Source: Pseudoscleropodium purum
Lineage: Eukaryota; Streptophyta; Bryopsida; Hypnales; Brachytheciaceae
Length of the DNA: 64,000 nt
Assembly (NCBI GenBank): GCA_963969395.1
Contig: OZ017801.1
Span: 9,801,611 to 9,865,610 of the forward strand
Reading direction: 5' to 3'
This document shows positions 12,255 to 23,800 of the stretch, one piece after another (within the stretch, counting starts at the first letter, position 1; each line of letters begins with the position of its first letter). The position numbers and the translations under genes are program-made. The notes below the pieces were generated by a model. It was given only the letters and a program-made list of their open reading frames with translations. It did not search any database and was not told where the DNA came from.

Positions 12255-12780
12255 GGTAGAGATCACATTGGAAAAGAAAACACAACAATATCATTTATAG
12301 ATTGAAAAATTATAATGTTTGTTTATGAGGGTATTAAAACTGTAAAAGTGATTTATAATCTCTGAATTTTCTTTTCACATGTTCAAAAATTTGGTCACCA
12401 AAAAAATATGAGGTAAAGGACATAACATGCATAACTCTAATCAATTTATAGCTTCTCAAAATTTCTTCTACAATTTTAAAAATGAATTTCTGATGTGAAT
12501 TTTTCTTTAACATCTAGTGTATTTGAGGCTCATTTCCAAGAGCTCTCAATACTACAAAAAGTCAAGATTACAATGGACACCCTTGTACAAAATCTTGAGT
12601 AGGAAAATCATAATCAATCACTTTCAAAATTAAATTTTTGATTCTAAAACTAGACTTCAAAAATAATTTTCCAAAAATATAAACTATTAAAAAACAAAAC
12701 TTGGCTAGGTTTTCTTTAACTTCAAAGTATTGTTGACACCAAAATTTTGTGCCTTAGGCATTCAAGGGTTAAAACTTGAA
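12255..12780 (+). repeat. Dispersed repeat family R3, copy a
   Basis: About 525 bp that aligns, diverged but collinear, with 34888-35423. Landmarks shared by both are GATCACAT..GAAAAAGAAAA, TTTTCTTTTCACATGT, TTTGAGGCTCATTTCCAAGA and CTTCAAAGTATTGTTGACA. It has no coding capacity; the class is unknown. Confidence 0.65.
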
Positions 12781-13535
12781 GAAGAGTCACATATCTAGAA
12801 AGAAATGTCATAAGATGCCCAATCCTCAAAAGGCCTCCATGAGAAATAATTTTATGTTTTCACCTAATATTTTTTGGGCTTCAACAATGTTTTGGAGATC
12901 ACATACAATATTTAACATTGCTATCTAGTTGAATAGTGGTTGGATCATGTCAACTTATACAAGAAGGCATGTGTAATATATAAAATCCTCTTTTCCCAAT
13001 TAATAAATGTTTTTACAACTACAATCTATTTACTTTTTGAATGCTCTACTTTAACATTGTAAGGATGTTGTATAGTGCAGACTTTAAAGATCTAATGGAT
13101 GACTTCACTATTTATTATAGAAAGAATGCATCAATCGGTTCAATAATTGGAATATTTTGGTAACAACCTTAGTCAAGGGGGGCACTTCCTTCCAAGGTTA
13201 ACCCTTGAACAATGGACTGGTCACTATGGAAATCATTTGTTTTGATACTATGTGCATTTTTGAATTAGAAAAATGGAAAAGCACTCATTGAAAGTGAAGC
13301 TATTGTAGAAGGCCATGGTGAATTGACCCCCTTGCTTGTCCCCCTAGAAAATGCTGAATTTTTAAAAATTTTCATGGATGTTAAAATTTGTAAATTTTGA
13401 ATTTATATTTGCAATCAAAGGCCACAAATTAACTAGAAGGAGTGTACTAGGTAATTTATTCAAGCACAAAATAGGGGGCTTTTTTTTTTACTTGCACCCC
13501 CTAGAATGACTTAGAGGCTAGGGGACCTTGACCTT
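12781..13535. other. AT-rich intergenic DNA
   Basis: No feature was recognised between repeat copy R3-a and the repeat copy R1-b that lies downstream of the oxidase gene. Confidence 0.5.
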
Positions 13536-13600
13536 GTAGAAGACCTTCCCTTTTCCTACAGAATTTGGAGGATGAATACCGCTAGTTGCACTTTTGTCTT
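13536..13600 (-). repeat. Dispersed repeat family R1, copy b (reverse, short)
   Basis: The reverse complement matches the R1 core (GGACAAAAGTGCAA..ATTCATCCTCCAAATT, then AAAAGGGAAGATCTTCTACA with one or two changes). It lies in the 3' flank of the L-gulonolactone oxidase gene. Confidence 0.6.
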
Positions 13601-13740
13601 GCATGGAGAGATTCTTTGTCATTCATTGGCCGAAAAATGTCCGCGGCATCATATATGGGTTAAGTAAAAAATCTGAAACTTTATGCATTGTGCATCCTAA
13701 AACAGTCGCTCTACCTAACCTACAAGAGACGGACCCCAGC

Positions 13741-13835
13741 AAGCTCCCGATCCTCAAACCTCTCCCAAATCAAAACCTCGAAGTCCCCGTGTCACCCCCC
13801 AATTGCCTCAGAGTCCTCGTAAATCCCCCGTGGCA
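13741..13835. repeat. Non-coding block shared with 38358-38445
   Basis: The block aligns with 38358-38445: AAACCTCTCCCA..ATC, then a CGTGTCACCC..CCAATTG core, then CTCGTAAA and CGTGGCAA. Here it lies in the 3' flank of the oxidase gene; the other copy is in the presumed promoter of the gene at 39.8 kb, where the core is a G-box (CACGTG). It could be a repeat or a carried-over promoter fragment. Confidence 0.5.
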
Positions 13836-13840
13836 ACTCT

Positions 13841-16800
13841 TCACAGCGGCACTTCTGTGCGACAAACCCGAGCCGCAGCGTACACCAAGCCCGGTCGACA
13901 GAACGAGTTCAGCTGGGGCGCACAGTGCGCATCCGTCTGGCACCGACACAGTCCGTCAATGGCGCAGTGCGGACCGAACTCGGAAGGAGTCTTGTGATGA
14001 AGGCCGAGCAAAGCGTCCGACCAGTCGCTGGAGAATACTCCTCTCGGGTCGAATCTGGCTTTTGTTTTCAGGAAATTCCCGAGGTTGGAGTACCGCGAGC
14101 GGACGCCCTCGAACACGTAGTTCCGGTTCTTGCCCCAGTGAGGGCGAGCGCCGTACTTGAACACGGCGATCTGCTCAAGCTCCTGGAAGATGTCGATGTC
14201 GAGGCGAGGGAGGGAAGGGTTGTCGCCGCGGGACAAGGCGATGTCCAGCATCGCCATGTCTTCCTTCTGGGTAGGGCCTGCATGGGAATCACAATCAATC
14301 AATGGTTTTGCTTCGGTTAGAGCTAGCTAAAGAAGGTACATCGATCTTTTGGTCGCAGCTCGGGAATGCTGATTGTACTGAATTTCGAGTTTTTGTCAGT
14401 AGTGTGGTACCAGGCTTGGGTTCCACATCTAGACTTGCTGAAATTTCCAATCTAATTGTCAGTTTCAGTAAATCGGCGTGGCACTGGGCACCAAAAATGT
14501 TATGACATTCGTTTAACTAGACGAAGCTGTGAATACTAGGACAGCTACGACGACAGGTGTACATAGATTCACAATTCAGGCTACTCACGCCGAAAAGTGC
14601 AGCCAAGTGCGTACGCCTTTGAAACATCGATGATTTGACGAAATCGTCTTTTCTATACATGAAGAGCATTTCAACTTAACCTTTAATTTCCACCCACAAA
14701 CACCAAATTTGTATGCATGCCACATAGCTGATGAACCAATCCCAAAGATAATGATGATTATGGCACATTCATTTCCTCTCTGTTACAAAATTTACTACAG
14801 CTAAACTTCGATGTGGAGAATCCTTGCTGGGCGTAAGATTTAGATCTCGAAGACTGTCAAGATTACGTACATAGCTAGACAACTGCATAGGAGGAATGGG
14901 AATTCAAATGGGTAACTTCTATGGGGAAAAAAAATTCGAAAGCATGCTTCATGGTCAGAACTTCCTCGAAGGGTGTTATGATTACGAACATAGACGACTG
15001 AGGGAGGACTGAGGACGTACTGTATTCAAATTTAAATGGGTAGTTACCTTATATGAAAAAACAATATTCGAAAGCATGGCATATGGTGACAGGTAAGGCC
15101 AACACTATACCTAGATAGGCGCTCGTCTTCTTCGCAAACCGTATGTAGATCCCAGTGTAGATATCCAAGTCACAAAGAGCCCCTCCTGGTGCCGCGGCAC
15201 GGAGGAGCTTCAGATCCGCGATGAAGGCTTTCAAGTTCCGAAGTGGAAGCGCCAGGCCTAGGTCGAAGTACACGAGGCCTTTGATCCTGGGATCCCAATT
15301 GCAGTAATGTTGGGGGAGGTCAATTCGCTGGCAACCCCCCGCCGTCATGATCAGGTTCTGCGGACCCACGACGGGGAAGCCCGTGAAGGCCACGCCGTCG
15401 TTCTGGTAGCCCGAGCCGGCGGCTTGCGATTGGTTCAGGCTTGCCGCCGCCGCCGTGCATTTCAGCTGTCGGTCACGTGTTGCTTCCACGATGTCCACTG
15501 CAGGCAGCACAAACCAAATTGTTAATATGTTGACGTTCTTGCCCTCTTAGTACACTTTCATTTATTCACAGTAACGTCAATTTCGTGAAATTGGCGAAAT
15601 TCTATGAAAATGGCGTGGTGCGCCTTGAAGTAGGGAGACGAGAGGGGATAGGGGTGGAAATCTATCCTGGCGTAAGTAGCAGTTTACAATGTTGTTGCAG
15701 ATGAAATACAAAGTGCATATTTGATTTGCATGTCTGACTATCGGCACAGCTAATGTAAACATCAAAATCATGCATGGAATTCCGCCAGTTATGGTGTATA
15801 TGTCAACGTTATTATCTATTGGCATTCAACGGTGTATCAATGGTCAATATGCTGTATCTGTCAATGGTGTATATGTCAACATAACTCCAAGTATCGTCAA
15901 TATATGTCGAATTGGCACGATTCTGCAAAAAACAGTGTGACATTCATAGATCTGCACAAACTCGAATGAGAACTAGGAAATGTTGCGTATCTGGAAGAAT
16001 CTCTAGATAGTACGTCCATGATGAAAGGGATGCGAGGGGTACGCACGAATAGATCTGGCTTGCTCGATAGTCGCCCGCGGAAAGGGCTGAAACCCGAAGA
16101 AACGATTCACACCATTACCGACCGCGTTCTCCGAAACGCGGTGATCGTAGCGGTACACCACTTGTCCCAAGCCTGGGTACCAGCTGACCTCCCCGAACTC
16201 CTCCTTCCTGGCCACCCGAAGGATCTCATCCGCCATCCCCGCGTCTTCCGCGGTCAGGTTCAGCGTCACGCTACGCTTGAATGCAGGTTGCAACTGAAAC
16301 GTCACAGTAGAAATCACGCCCAAAACTCCCAGGGAGACTTTGGCCGCTTTCAAGTCTTCGTCCTTGTTCCCCAGAACCCGCACCTACGACAAGTCCCATG
16401 CAGATCGTGCAATTTTCAGTTAAAATTGCGAAGTACAACAGGACGTAGCGGTTGTTAATCATCAGGCAGCAAGTATTTGTTATTGGAAACGTATGTTGTC
16501 CAAAATTCATGGTTTGAAATTCTATTTCTAAAACCGTTGCAAAAGTGCTGCCAATTTGTTGCAAATTAAAGTCTTGCGCAAGTTACTAAATTGTTAATAG
16601 TTGCAAATACGTTGCGCAATGGTGTACTAAATCATTGAATAATTAATTGTTAATCAATATTTGGCGGTCTTTGCAAAACCATTGCAAAAATTCTTGCAGT
16701 CTCAGCCTTCAATATAGTTTTGCATTTGGCACAACTGTATTGAACTCTCTTATATCTATACGTGTCCATCTTGAGCATCTCATAACCTCAAGGGGGTCAA

Positions 16801-18357
16801 TTTCTGTAGGGCATAGCATTTCACAAACTTATCTTTCGTAATTAATCATTAAACGTCAATTTTGTCAAATTGGCGATATTCCACAAGCCAAAAACTGTGA
16901 CATATATCGTCACAAAGGTTCAGGCCACAAACTAGGACAAGTGTAGATTTTGGTTTCAGACCGCGCGGCCTGAAACGCTCCATGGTAATGTAATTGTTGT
17001 GAAAATAACTCGTCTTCTTACTCCCGTAGCGTGATGTTACTCAAGACGATTCAAAAGAGTTACGAATACCTCCACTTTCAGATTCCCTACTTCATTCTTC
17101 GCAATGGAAAAATTGCAAAGTTAGTGCAAATTAATCGGCGTACCTTGGAATACCCTTGATACGCAGGCGCAGGCGTGACGATGCGCATCCCAATGACATA
17201 TTCATGCACAACACCCCCCTTGCCAAACAGGGAGGAGCCATGAGCACCAACGCTAAGCAGTCCACCCAAAGTTAGCCCATCCCATGCGGGCGACACCGGA
17301 AGCGCCAGGCCAGCAGCGGCGACAGCATCAACCAAGTTCCGGAGCAAAATCCCGCCCTGCGCAGTCACGGTGCGCTTCTTCGTGTCGATCTTCACGATGG
17401 CGATGTACTTCTTGACGCTGATGATCAAGCCCGTGGTGGAGCCTGGGCAAGGGATCTTGAGAATACCGTGCCCGTACGTTGTCGACACTTTGATCTTCTG
17501 GTTCTTCTTCACGGCACTCGCCACGGCTTGCAGGATCTCTTTCTCCGTTGTGGGGTAGACCACGGAAGCTGCCTGGGTGACGAGAGATTCATCGGCGATG
17601 AAAACGTCAGAAAGGTCATGGTTGGGAGTACAATTATTTACTCAGACGGTTGTTTAGTATTCCTGACAACCCTAGTGACAAGAGGTCGAGGGCGTTGATA
17701 AAACGAGACGCGTTGCCTAAAATTTCCGGGTTCTTTTCCAATGGGGATCTGCAATTCGACTTGCATATCATTGTGCATCGATCCAACTTATGAGATTCAA
17801 GCTGTGCACTCACTTCACCGAATCATTCTCTGCTCTTCTGCAAATTTGAAAAGGGACACTGAAACTTCAACAAACGGATCCCCTCGCAATGTGCTATGTA
17901 CAAGAATGCTGGAAACTTTTGTATTTAAAGAACTGAAGAAGAAGTGTCCTTTTGATTATAGTGCATTAGCGTTTGTTGAGGAGAGAAGGCAAAATTCCGG
18001 TACTGGGAGCGCGAGGTACAGCACCAGTGCAGCCTGCGGCACTACTATAGCATTTCCTATAGATTGATTGTGGAGGAAATCATATATCAAAGAGGACTTA
18101 CAGAGCGCAGCCTTTGCGCATGACAGAACTGAGCATCACTGAACTCGTCTAGCTAGTCACAATGTACGTACCTTGCAGATAGATCTATCGGACCAGACAT
18201 TGTAGGCGTTTGAAAGAAGGCAAGTGCCGCCATCCGGACATCGCTCCACCGGAGCTGGAAGCTCTGCAGAAGAACCATTCCATAACACAACCATGAGCAG
18301 TATCCAGCAAGCTCCAGAAATCGACAGGCCATAGCTGACCTTCGACTGGCGCACCAT
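13841..18357 (-). CDS. L-gulonolactone oxidase-like flavoprotein (591 aa, five exons)
   Basis: Plant GulLO family, related to the enzymes that oxidise L-gulono-1,4-lactone to ascorbate; the physiological substrate in plants is less settled. Exons (minus strand, GT-AG): 18357-18172, 17572-17144, 16383-16047, 15497-15111, 14277-13841; intron phases 0, 0, 1, 1. The start is the ATG at 18357 (CCAATGG), which opens a signal peptide (about 1-28), so a secreted or endomembrane protein is expected. An FAD_binding_4 domain follows (about 65-205; GAHGSS at 172-177; a His at about 97 in TTYGHG). The C-terminal ALO domain includes TGFPVVG..Q and PHWGKNRN (492-499), and a Cys-rich tail (GLCRCQTDAHC) is typical of plant members. 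No break was found across the joined exons. Family is firm; exon 3 donor (C|GTGCGT) is the least certain junction but keeps the family alignment. Confidence 0.9.
14846..15100. repeat. Tandem duplication in oxidase intron 4
   Basis: Two diverged copies of about 120 bp (about 14846-14962 and 14976-15095) share GATTACG.ACATAG, ATTCAAATGGGTA and ATTCGAAAGCATG. The second copy ends about 10 bp inside the intron from the exon 4 donor at 15110. Confidence 0.6.
15565..15975. repeat. Intron-associated palindromic-end repeat, two partial copies (oxidase intron 3)
   Basis: At 15572 the end motif CGTCAATTTCGTGAAATTGG is followed by CGAAATTCTATGAAAATGGCG. At 15893-15975 the related CGTCAATATATGTCGAATTGG leads into GTGTGACATTCATAGATCTG and AACTAGG. 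Both belong to the family described in the findings. Confidence 0.6.
16850..16985 (+). repeat. Intron-associated palindromic-end repeat (oxidase intron 2)
   Basis: It starts with CGTCAATTTTGTCAAATTGG and ATATTCCAC, contains ACTGTGACA..CACAAAGGTTCAGGCC, AACTAGGAC and GTGTAGATTTTGGTTTCAG, and ends near the motif CTGAAACGCTCC. Same family as the copies at 61119-61252 and 62888-63033. Confidence 0.65.
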
Positions 18358-18843
18358 TGGAATTAAGCTGTGCTGGGATCGATCGATCGATCTCCAAGCC
18401 TGTAGAACCTGAATCTCACTGTGCAAATGCAGCCACTTGAAAGATGGAGTTGGACATGAATCCCTCGGTAACAAACTGATCGATCGATCACTTACATCGT
18501 CTCTCTATCCTGACCCTGTTTTAGATCAGGCAGGTGGGTCTTGCTGCAATTTTAGCTTTCCTCAGTCCTCGTCAGGGATGCAACTGTTCATCTCCTTTAA
18601 GGCGGCTTTCTGAGTGTCACATGTGATTTTCAGTCAATAATGTGACATGGCCATTAAGGCCGTCTGCTATCAAAGCGACCCTTTGAGAGCTGATTGCATT
18701 TGGGGGGAAGCTAAACTCCTCTCAAGAAACAATTTTTCAGTAGATTTTCTTAGGAAGGAAAAATGAAATTGGCATCTTACTGAAGTCGTTTCATATTTTT
18801 TGAACCTTCCTGGAATTAGTTATGAACTAGTGTGCCTCATGCC
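18358..18843 (-). promoter_or_regulatory. 5' leader and promoter region of the oxidase gene
   Basis: The region upstream of the ATG at 18357 on the minus strand. The leader carries GATCGATC runs at 18377-18392 and near 18478-18490. No unambiguous TATA box could be assigned. There is no in-frame ATG upstream. Confidence 0.35.
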
Positions 18844-19078
18844 GTGTGCCGTTGCCACGGTCAAAATAACAAAGTAAAAGTAATTTTTCAAATTTTTCAA
18901 TTGATAAAAACTTCGAAAATCAGTAACTTTCACGTCATAGGTTCAAACGCCACGAAACAAAGTCCATACACCCCTCCTTGTCAAGAGCTTTCGAGCGGTT
19001 CCAAAAACACTGCCAGACGCCCTCCTAGTTTGATAGATCTCAACGTATCAAACAATACAAATCAACCTAATTTAAGGA
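18844..19078 (+). repeat. Dispersed repeat family R4 (SINE-like), single copy
   Basis: About 235 bp matching both tandem copies at 48391-48910: GTGTGCC.TTGCCA.GGTCAAAA, AAAAACTTCGAAAATC, CATAGGTTCAAACGCCA, CCCCTCCTTG, and an A-rich CAAA-type tail. A segment resembling a pol III B box (GGTTCAAACGC) is present, but no matching A box at normal spacing was found. Confidence 0.6.
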
Positions 19079-19184
19079 TATGGATTTTGAAGTTGAAACG
19101 CAGCGGTCACTCCAAGCAAAGCGAGACCACCTACTGAAATGTAGAAAAAAGATACATCGATGAGAGAAAAATCTCCCTCTTATG

Positions 19185-19243
19185 GAGGCCGCTTTCAGAG
19201 CAGGGTCTACCTGTCTTGTAGAGGCCGCTTTTAGAGCAGGGTC
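19185..19243 (+). repeat. Short direct repeat, two units at 36-bp period
   Basis: GAGGCCGCTTTYAGAGCAGG occurs at 19185 and 19221, each followed by GTC. It lies in a slightly GC-richer island (19160-19400) with open frames on both strands that match nothing known. Confidence 0.5.
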
Positions 19244-19647
19244 GCCTTTAGAGGACAAGTTCGCACGGAATGGTCGTGCCTTGCACTTTTGTGAGAAAGA
19301 GCATGGCCAGGTCCGGCAGCGGTACGAGGAAAGAACTGGCATTCTGTGGAAACACGAGAACGAACCCCGTCCTTTTTCATTCAGGTGACCCGGAGCTGTG
19401 TCGCTTCTCCTCACTGAAAATGATCTTATGTTAGGTTACTAGCCAAGTTGGTCCCGCGATTTGTCGTTCTGCACTCCTTTTTCCCTCACCGTACATGTTG
19501 TCACTATTCCAAGGAATGAAAAGCAACGGATTTTGGTGTACTAAACTCAGGGGAGACTGTAATCAGTACTGTAGCCAGGCCCACGGCCAGCTTTGTGTTG
19601 AACCCTATAAGGCTGCCGCAAACACTAGGTGTCCTATGGATTATACC

Positions 19648-19751
19648 GTATAGGACAAAGGTGCAACTATTCATTCTTGAAGATTTGTTGTGAAAAGGGA
19701 ATATCTTCTACAATAGTTTGACTTCCAATGAACACTTTTTCATTTTTTTAA
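19648..19751 (+). repeat. Dispersed repeat family R1, copy c
   Basis: It carries the R1 core: GGACAAAGGTGCAACTATTC, AAAAGGGAATATCTTCTACA, GTTTGACTTCCAATGA and a T-run end. It lies about 370 bp before the Copia insertion. Confidence 0.7.
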
Positions 19752-20120
19752 GCAATTGATTGTCAGAATGTCTTTATTGGGTAAAACTACCAATGAACTA
19801 CCACCAATCATATTGGGTAATTGGGTAAATGGTGGTATTGATCTCATGAGCATGATTGTCAAAATGTCTTCATTCTTTGTGTAGTTGACTTCTCTCAAAC
19901 AATTCAATCTCTGAAAAATATGAAAGCTCATAAATAGCTTCTCCAAAGTACCTAGATTGCAAATCTATATGGTAATGGGTAGTTCTACCTTATGCGGAAA
20001 GAACTCATTCTGTCAAAACTCGATTGGGGGAGATTGCTTTACTGGAATGGATTTAAGAGCATGATCGGTGGTATGTGCAGAAAGATCGAACTCGTTATGT
20101 CAAAACTTGTGGAAGATTTG

Positions 20121-20325
20121 TGTTACGACACGACTTAAATCCTAGTCATCAAGTTAATCAGCTAGCCATAGATAGACTTGTAATACAGACACACCGTTAC
20201 GTTAGATCAACAGTCACAGCTGTTAGTTACTCAAGAGGCACATCTGTGTGCTATATAAACTCTTGATGTGTTCTGTAATTCTACTTCTTAATATACATTA
20301 TTTTCTTACTTCTCTCGTTCGAACA
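20121..20325 (+). repeat. Copia 5' LTR (205 bp)
   Basis: It starts TGTTACGACACG and ends TTCGAACA (TG...CA). A TATA box (CTATATAAAC, about 20251-20260) marks the likely promoter. It is identical to the 3' LTR except for two A/G differences. Confidence 0.95.
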
Positions 20326-20338
20326 TGGTATCAGAGCC
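20326..20338 (+). other. Copia primer binding site
   Basis: TGGTATCAGAGCC directly after the 5' LTR is the standard plant retrotransposon site complementary to the 3' end of initiator methionine tRNA. Confidence 0.9.
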
Positions 20339-20386
20339 AGGCTATGAGTCTGCATGATGAACAAGCAGAAAACTTAATACTTCAAT

Positions 20387-20734
20387 ATGTGCTTCGCTCC
20401 AACCCCTCCACAGGAGTGTTCCAGCGAAGATGTTTTCGATATACTAGTAATAGAAGAAGAGCGAACTGAAAATGAAAATCAGTTTCCCATAATACGATTC
20501 TTTCAACATTACCTGCAAGATGGATTCTTTCAAGTTGCAGATGAATTAGCAGTTGAAGATGTTGGACTACCTCGGAATCTAGATCGTGAAATTATTCCAT
20601 ACAGAATCACCAACGCACCTGAAAGCTACATCGAATTACAAAATCAACCTGGCCAGTTCGACGAGGTTATTCCTCAGTACTTCGCAGATGACTCGTACAA
20701 CAACGTACCGTCCTATCTATATCAGGAGCTTTAA
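20387..20734 (+). CDS. Acidic 115-aa open frame in the Copia leader
   Basis: An ATG-initiated frame between the primer site and gag, closed upstream by an in-frame stop at 20375. The predicted product is acidic, rich in Glu, Asp, Gln, Phe and Tyr, without a signal peptide, membrane segment or zinc motif. It lies 73 bp before gag and in the same frame phase as the gag-pol start, separated by a stop. I do not recognise it. It could be chance, or an accessory leader protein; the recent age of the element means lack of decay is weak evidence. Confidence 0.35.
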   Translation: MCFAPTPPQECSSEDVFDILVIEEERTENENQFPIIRFFQHYLQDGFFQVADELAVEDVGLPRNLDREIIPYRITNAPESYIELQNQPGQFDEVIPQYFADDSYNNVPSYLYQEL

Positions 20735-20807
20735 GCGTTAATCCTGGACTTCAGTTCGGTTCCCAAGAACTTTAAACAAGTTAAGATCTACTCTATCCTA
20801 GAAAATT

Positions 20808-23800
20808 ATGACAACTGTCATCACCCCTAGAACTTACGCAATTGCACCGTTAACTGCATCAAGCTACTCTACCTGGAGTATCAAGGTAGAAATGCTCCTC
20901 ATCCGCTCCGATCTTTGGAGCGTGGTTGATGGATCTGAAGTCGCTCCTGCTGCGAGCGATTCTGTCGGATTGATTGCTTGGAAATCAAAAGATTCCAAAG
21001 CACGATCCGATATACTTCTCCATTGTGGAGATAAGCAGTTAACTTTGCTAAAATCCCTCACTACCTCAAAAGCAGTTTGGGACAAACTAAAGCAATTATA
21101 TGAACGCTCTAATACAACTTCCCAAGTCAGTTTACACAAACAACTCTGTCATTTAACAATGTCAGATAATGAAGACGTTGTTAGTTTCCTTGAAAACTGG
21201 CAATCCATTTTGCACGATGCAGCCACGGCAGGTTGTACATTTACCGATGCCCAACAAATCATACTACTACTTTCGGCATTACCAGACTCATGGAGTTCTT
21301 TTATCACAATACAGGGAGGAATTGCCAACCTCACTTTCTCGGAACTTCTCTCAAATATTCTCCAGCAACATGCAATCAATAGTTCTAAAAGTGAACCTTC
21401 TAAGAACTCTGCCTTCTATGTTAAAGGCAAATTCGTAAAATCTCAAATGACGCCAAAACGATTTAATAAACCGAGTACATCAGCGAATAAAACTTCTAAG
21501 CAACCCAAACGAGATATTCCTTCTTCGACAACCATTATCTGCCATTATTGTGGCATACCGGGCCACAAGGTCCCTGACTGTCGAAAGAAAAAGCGCGATA
21601 TGAGAAATTCCAAGTCACATGTCAACACCTTTACATCTGAGGACACTGTATATATGTTTACAGCTACATATTCATCATCCACAATATCCAATGAATGGTA
21701 CTTAGACTCCGGTGCAAGTCAGCACATGTCACCACTTCAACATTTATTTCGTGACTATAAAGAACTACCTACTTTAAAAACTATCTTGCTTGGTGATAAC
21801 AGTACATATAATGCCCTTGGAATTGGATCTGTACTCATCAAACTTCATACAGGACAATCCTTACTTATTAATGACATACTCTATGTACCCGGACTTACTA
21901 AAATTTTTTTATCTGTAGCTCAAATAACAAGTACTAGTCACACAGTTATAACTTTCCATCGTGACCACTGTCTTATTAAAACAACCTCTCCAATTTCTCA
22001 TCAAACTATGGCCTTTCGAGTTCATAAAGACGGAAATCTTTTTCCCTTGGGAATTGGTCAAGATTCATCTATTCAAAAATTTTCTGCCACCACACAAACT
22101 GAACGAGACACCTTTAAATGGCATTTACGCCTTGGACATCTAAATTTAAGATCCTTGAATAAAATGCAAGCTCAAGACCTTGCTAAAGGATTACCACCAC
22201 TACAAACATCTCAATTGTTCTGCTTGGGTTGTACCTTTGGCAAACACCACAGGGAATCATACCCTCGTACTCCAACCACTAGGGCTACAGAATCTCTTGC
22301 TCTTATTCATACAGACCTATGTGGTCCTATAAAGACCCCCTCTCACGGTGGTGCTTTGTACTTCCTACTCTTTATTGACGATTACTGTCGATACACTCAT
22401 GTTTACTTCTTACAAAAGAAGTCAGATGTTTTCCAACACTTTACTCAATATAAGAGTTTAGTTGAAAACCATACAGGAAAGAAAATACTCATTCTCCGTT
22501 CTGACAACGGGGGCGAGTTTGTTTCCAAACATTTCAATCAATTTTGTGCAAATAATGGCATACAACGCCAACTCACAAACCCCTATAATCCTGCACAAAA
22601 TGGCGTCTCTGAACGCAAAAATCGTACTCTTGTGGAATCCGCTCGAAGTATGTTATATACAGCTAAATTACCCAATATCTATTGGGCTGAAGCAATCTTT
22701 ACAGCCTGTTGTCTGCAAAATTGCTCCTATCATACATCTTTGGAAAATATCACCCCATTTGAGTTATGGACGGGAAGCAAACCCGATCTTAGCCATCTTC
22801 GTACTTTCGGTTGTCCGGCCTACTCTCACAAGCCTACTGAGATACGAAGCAAACTTGATACTAAAACTACACCATGCATCTTTGTGGGCTATGGTATACC
22901 CTTGGGCATTAAAGGTTACCGTTTATATAATCCTCATACGCGGAAACTTTTCTGTAGCCGTGATGTTATTTTTGACGAAGACCCATTACTTCTAACTGGA
23001 GCTTCTTCTGCTCCTGATCAAGTTTCTATCCCAGCTCAATCTGCACCCTACTATTTTGCAAGTGGTAAATCCACACCAACCCTTCCAGTGGTTAATCCAC
23101 TCCCGATACCCCAACCTACTTTGAATTTATCCCCTCCAAAAAGCAGACCTCACAGTCCACCTCTCCCATCCCAAAGTGACCTCCGTCAGGACGACTTACT
23201 TATTTTTAAACCCCAGTTACGCACTCATTGTCACTCTCCTACGACTCCGATCCGTGCTTCTCAACGCCAACACAAAGGACAGTGGCGGTCTACAAAATTC
23301 CATGATGAAGCTTCCTTTGCATGCGCCTTTTTTACACAAATTGCAGATCCCAGCTCAGTCTCTGAAGCCCTCTCTAGCCCAGAGGCCTCCCAGTGGCGTC
23401 AAGCCATGGAAACCGAGTACAATTCTTTATTGAAGAACAATACTTGGATTTTGGTTGATCGATCTATTGTCAGCACTAAGTGGTTGTTTCGGCGTAAATA
23501 CAACTCCGATGGCACTTTGGCACATTATAAAGCCCGTTTTGTTGCTCGCGGATTCTCGCAGCAAGCAGGCCTCGATTATTCAGAAACTTTTTCACCTATC
23601 ATAAAGATGACCTCCTTACGTACTTTACTCTCTCTGGTTGCACTTTATGGATATTATGTCCATCAAATGGACGTTACAACCGCATTCCTCAATGGTCTTC
23701 TTCGGGAAGAAATCTACATTACACAACCTAAAGGTTTTGTGCTCTCAGGCAATGAAAATAAAGTCTGCCATTTATTAAAATCACTTACGGCCTTAAACAG

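Noticed and set aside
13594..14320. Plus-strand frames of 131-188 codons
   Set aside because: They are antisense to the last exon and 3' flank of the oxidase gene, which has strong family motifs.
19067..19414. A 115-codon minus-strand frame
   Set aside because: The frame is open mainly because of a 36-bp direct repeat; no domain, promoter or splice context supports it.
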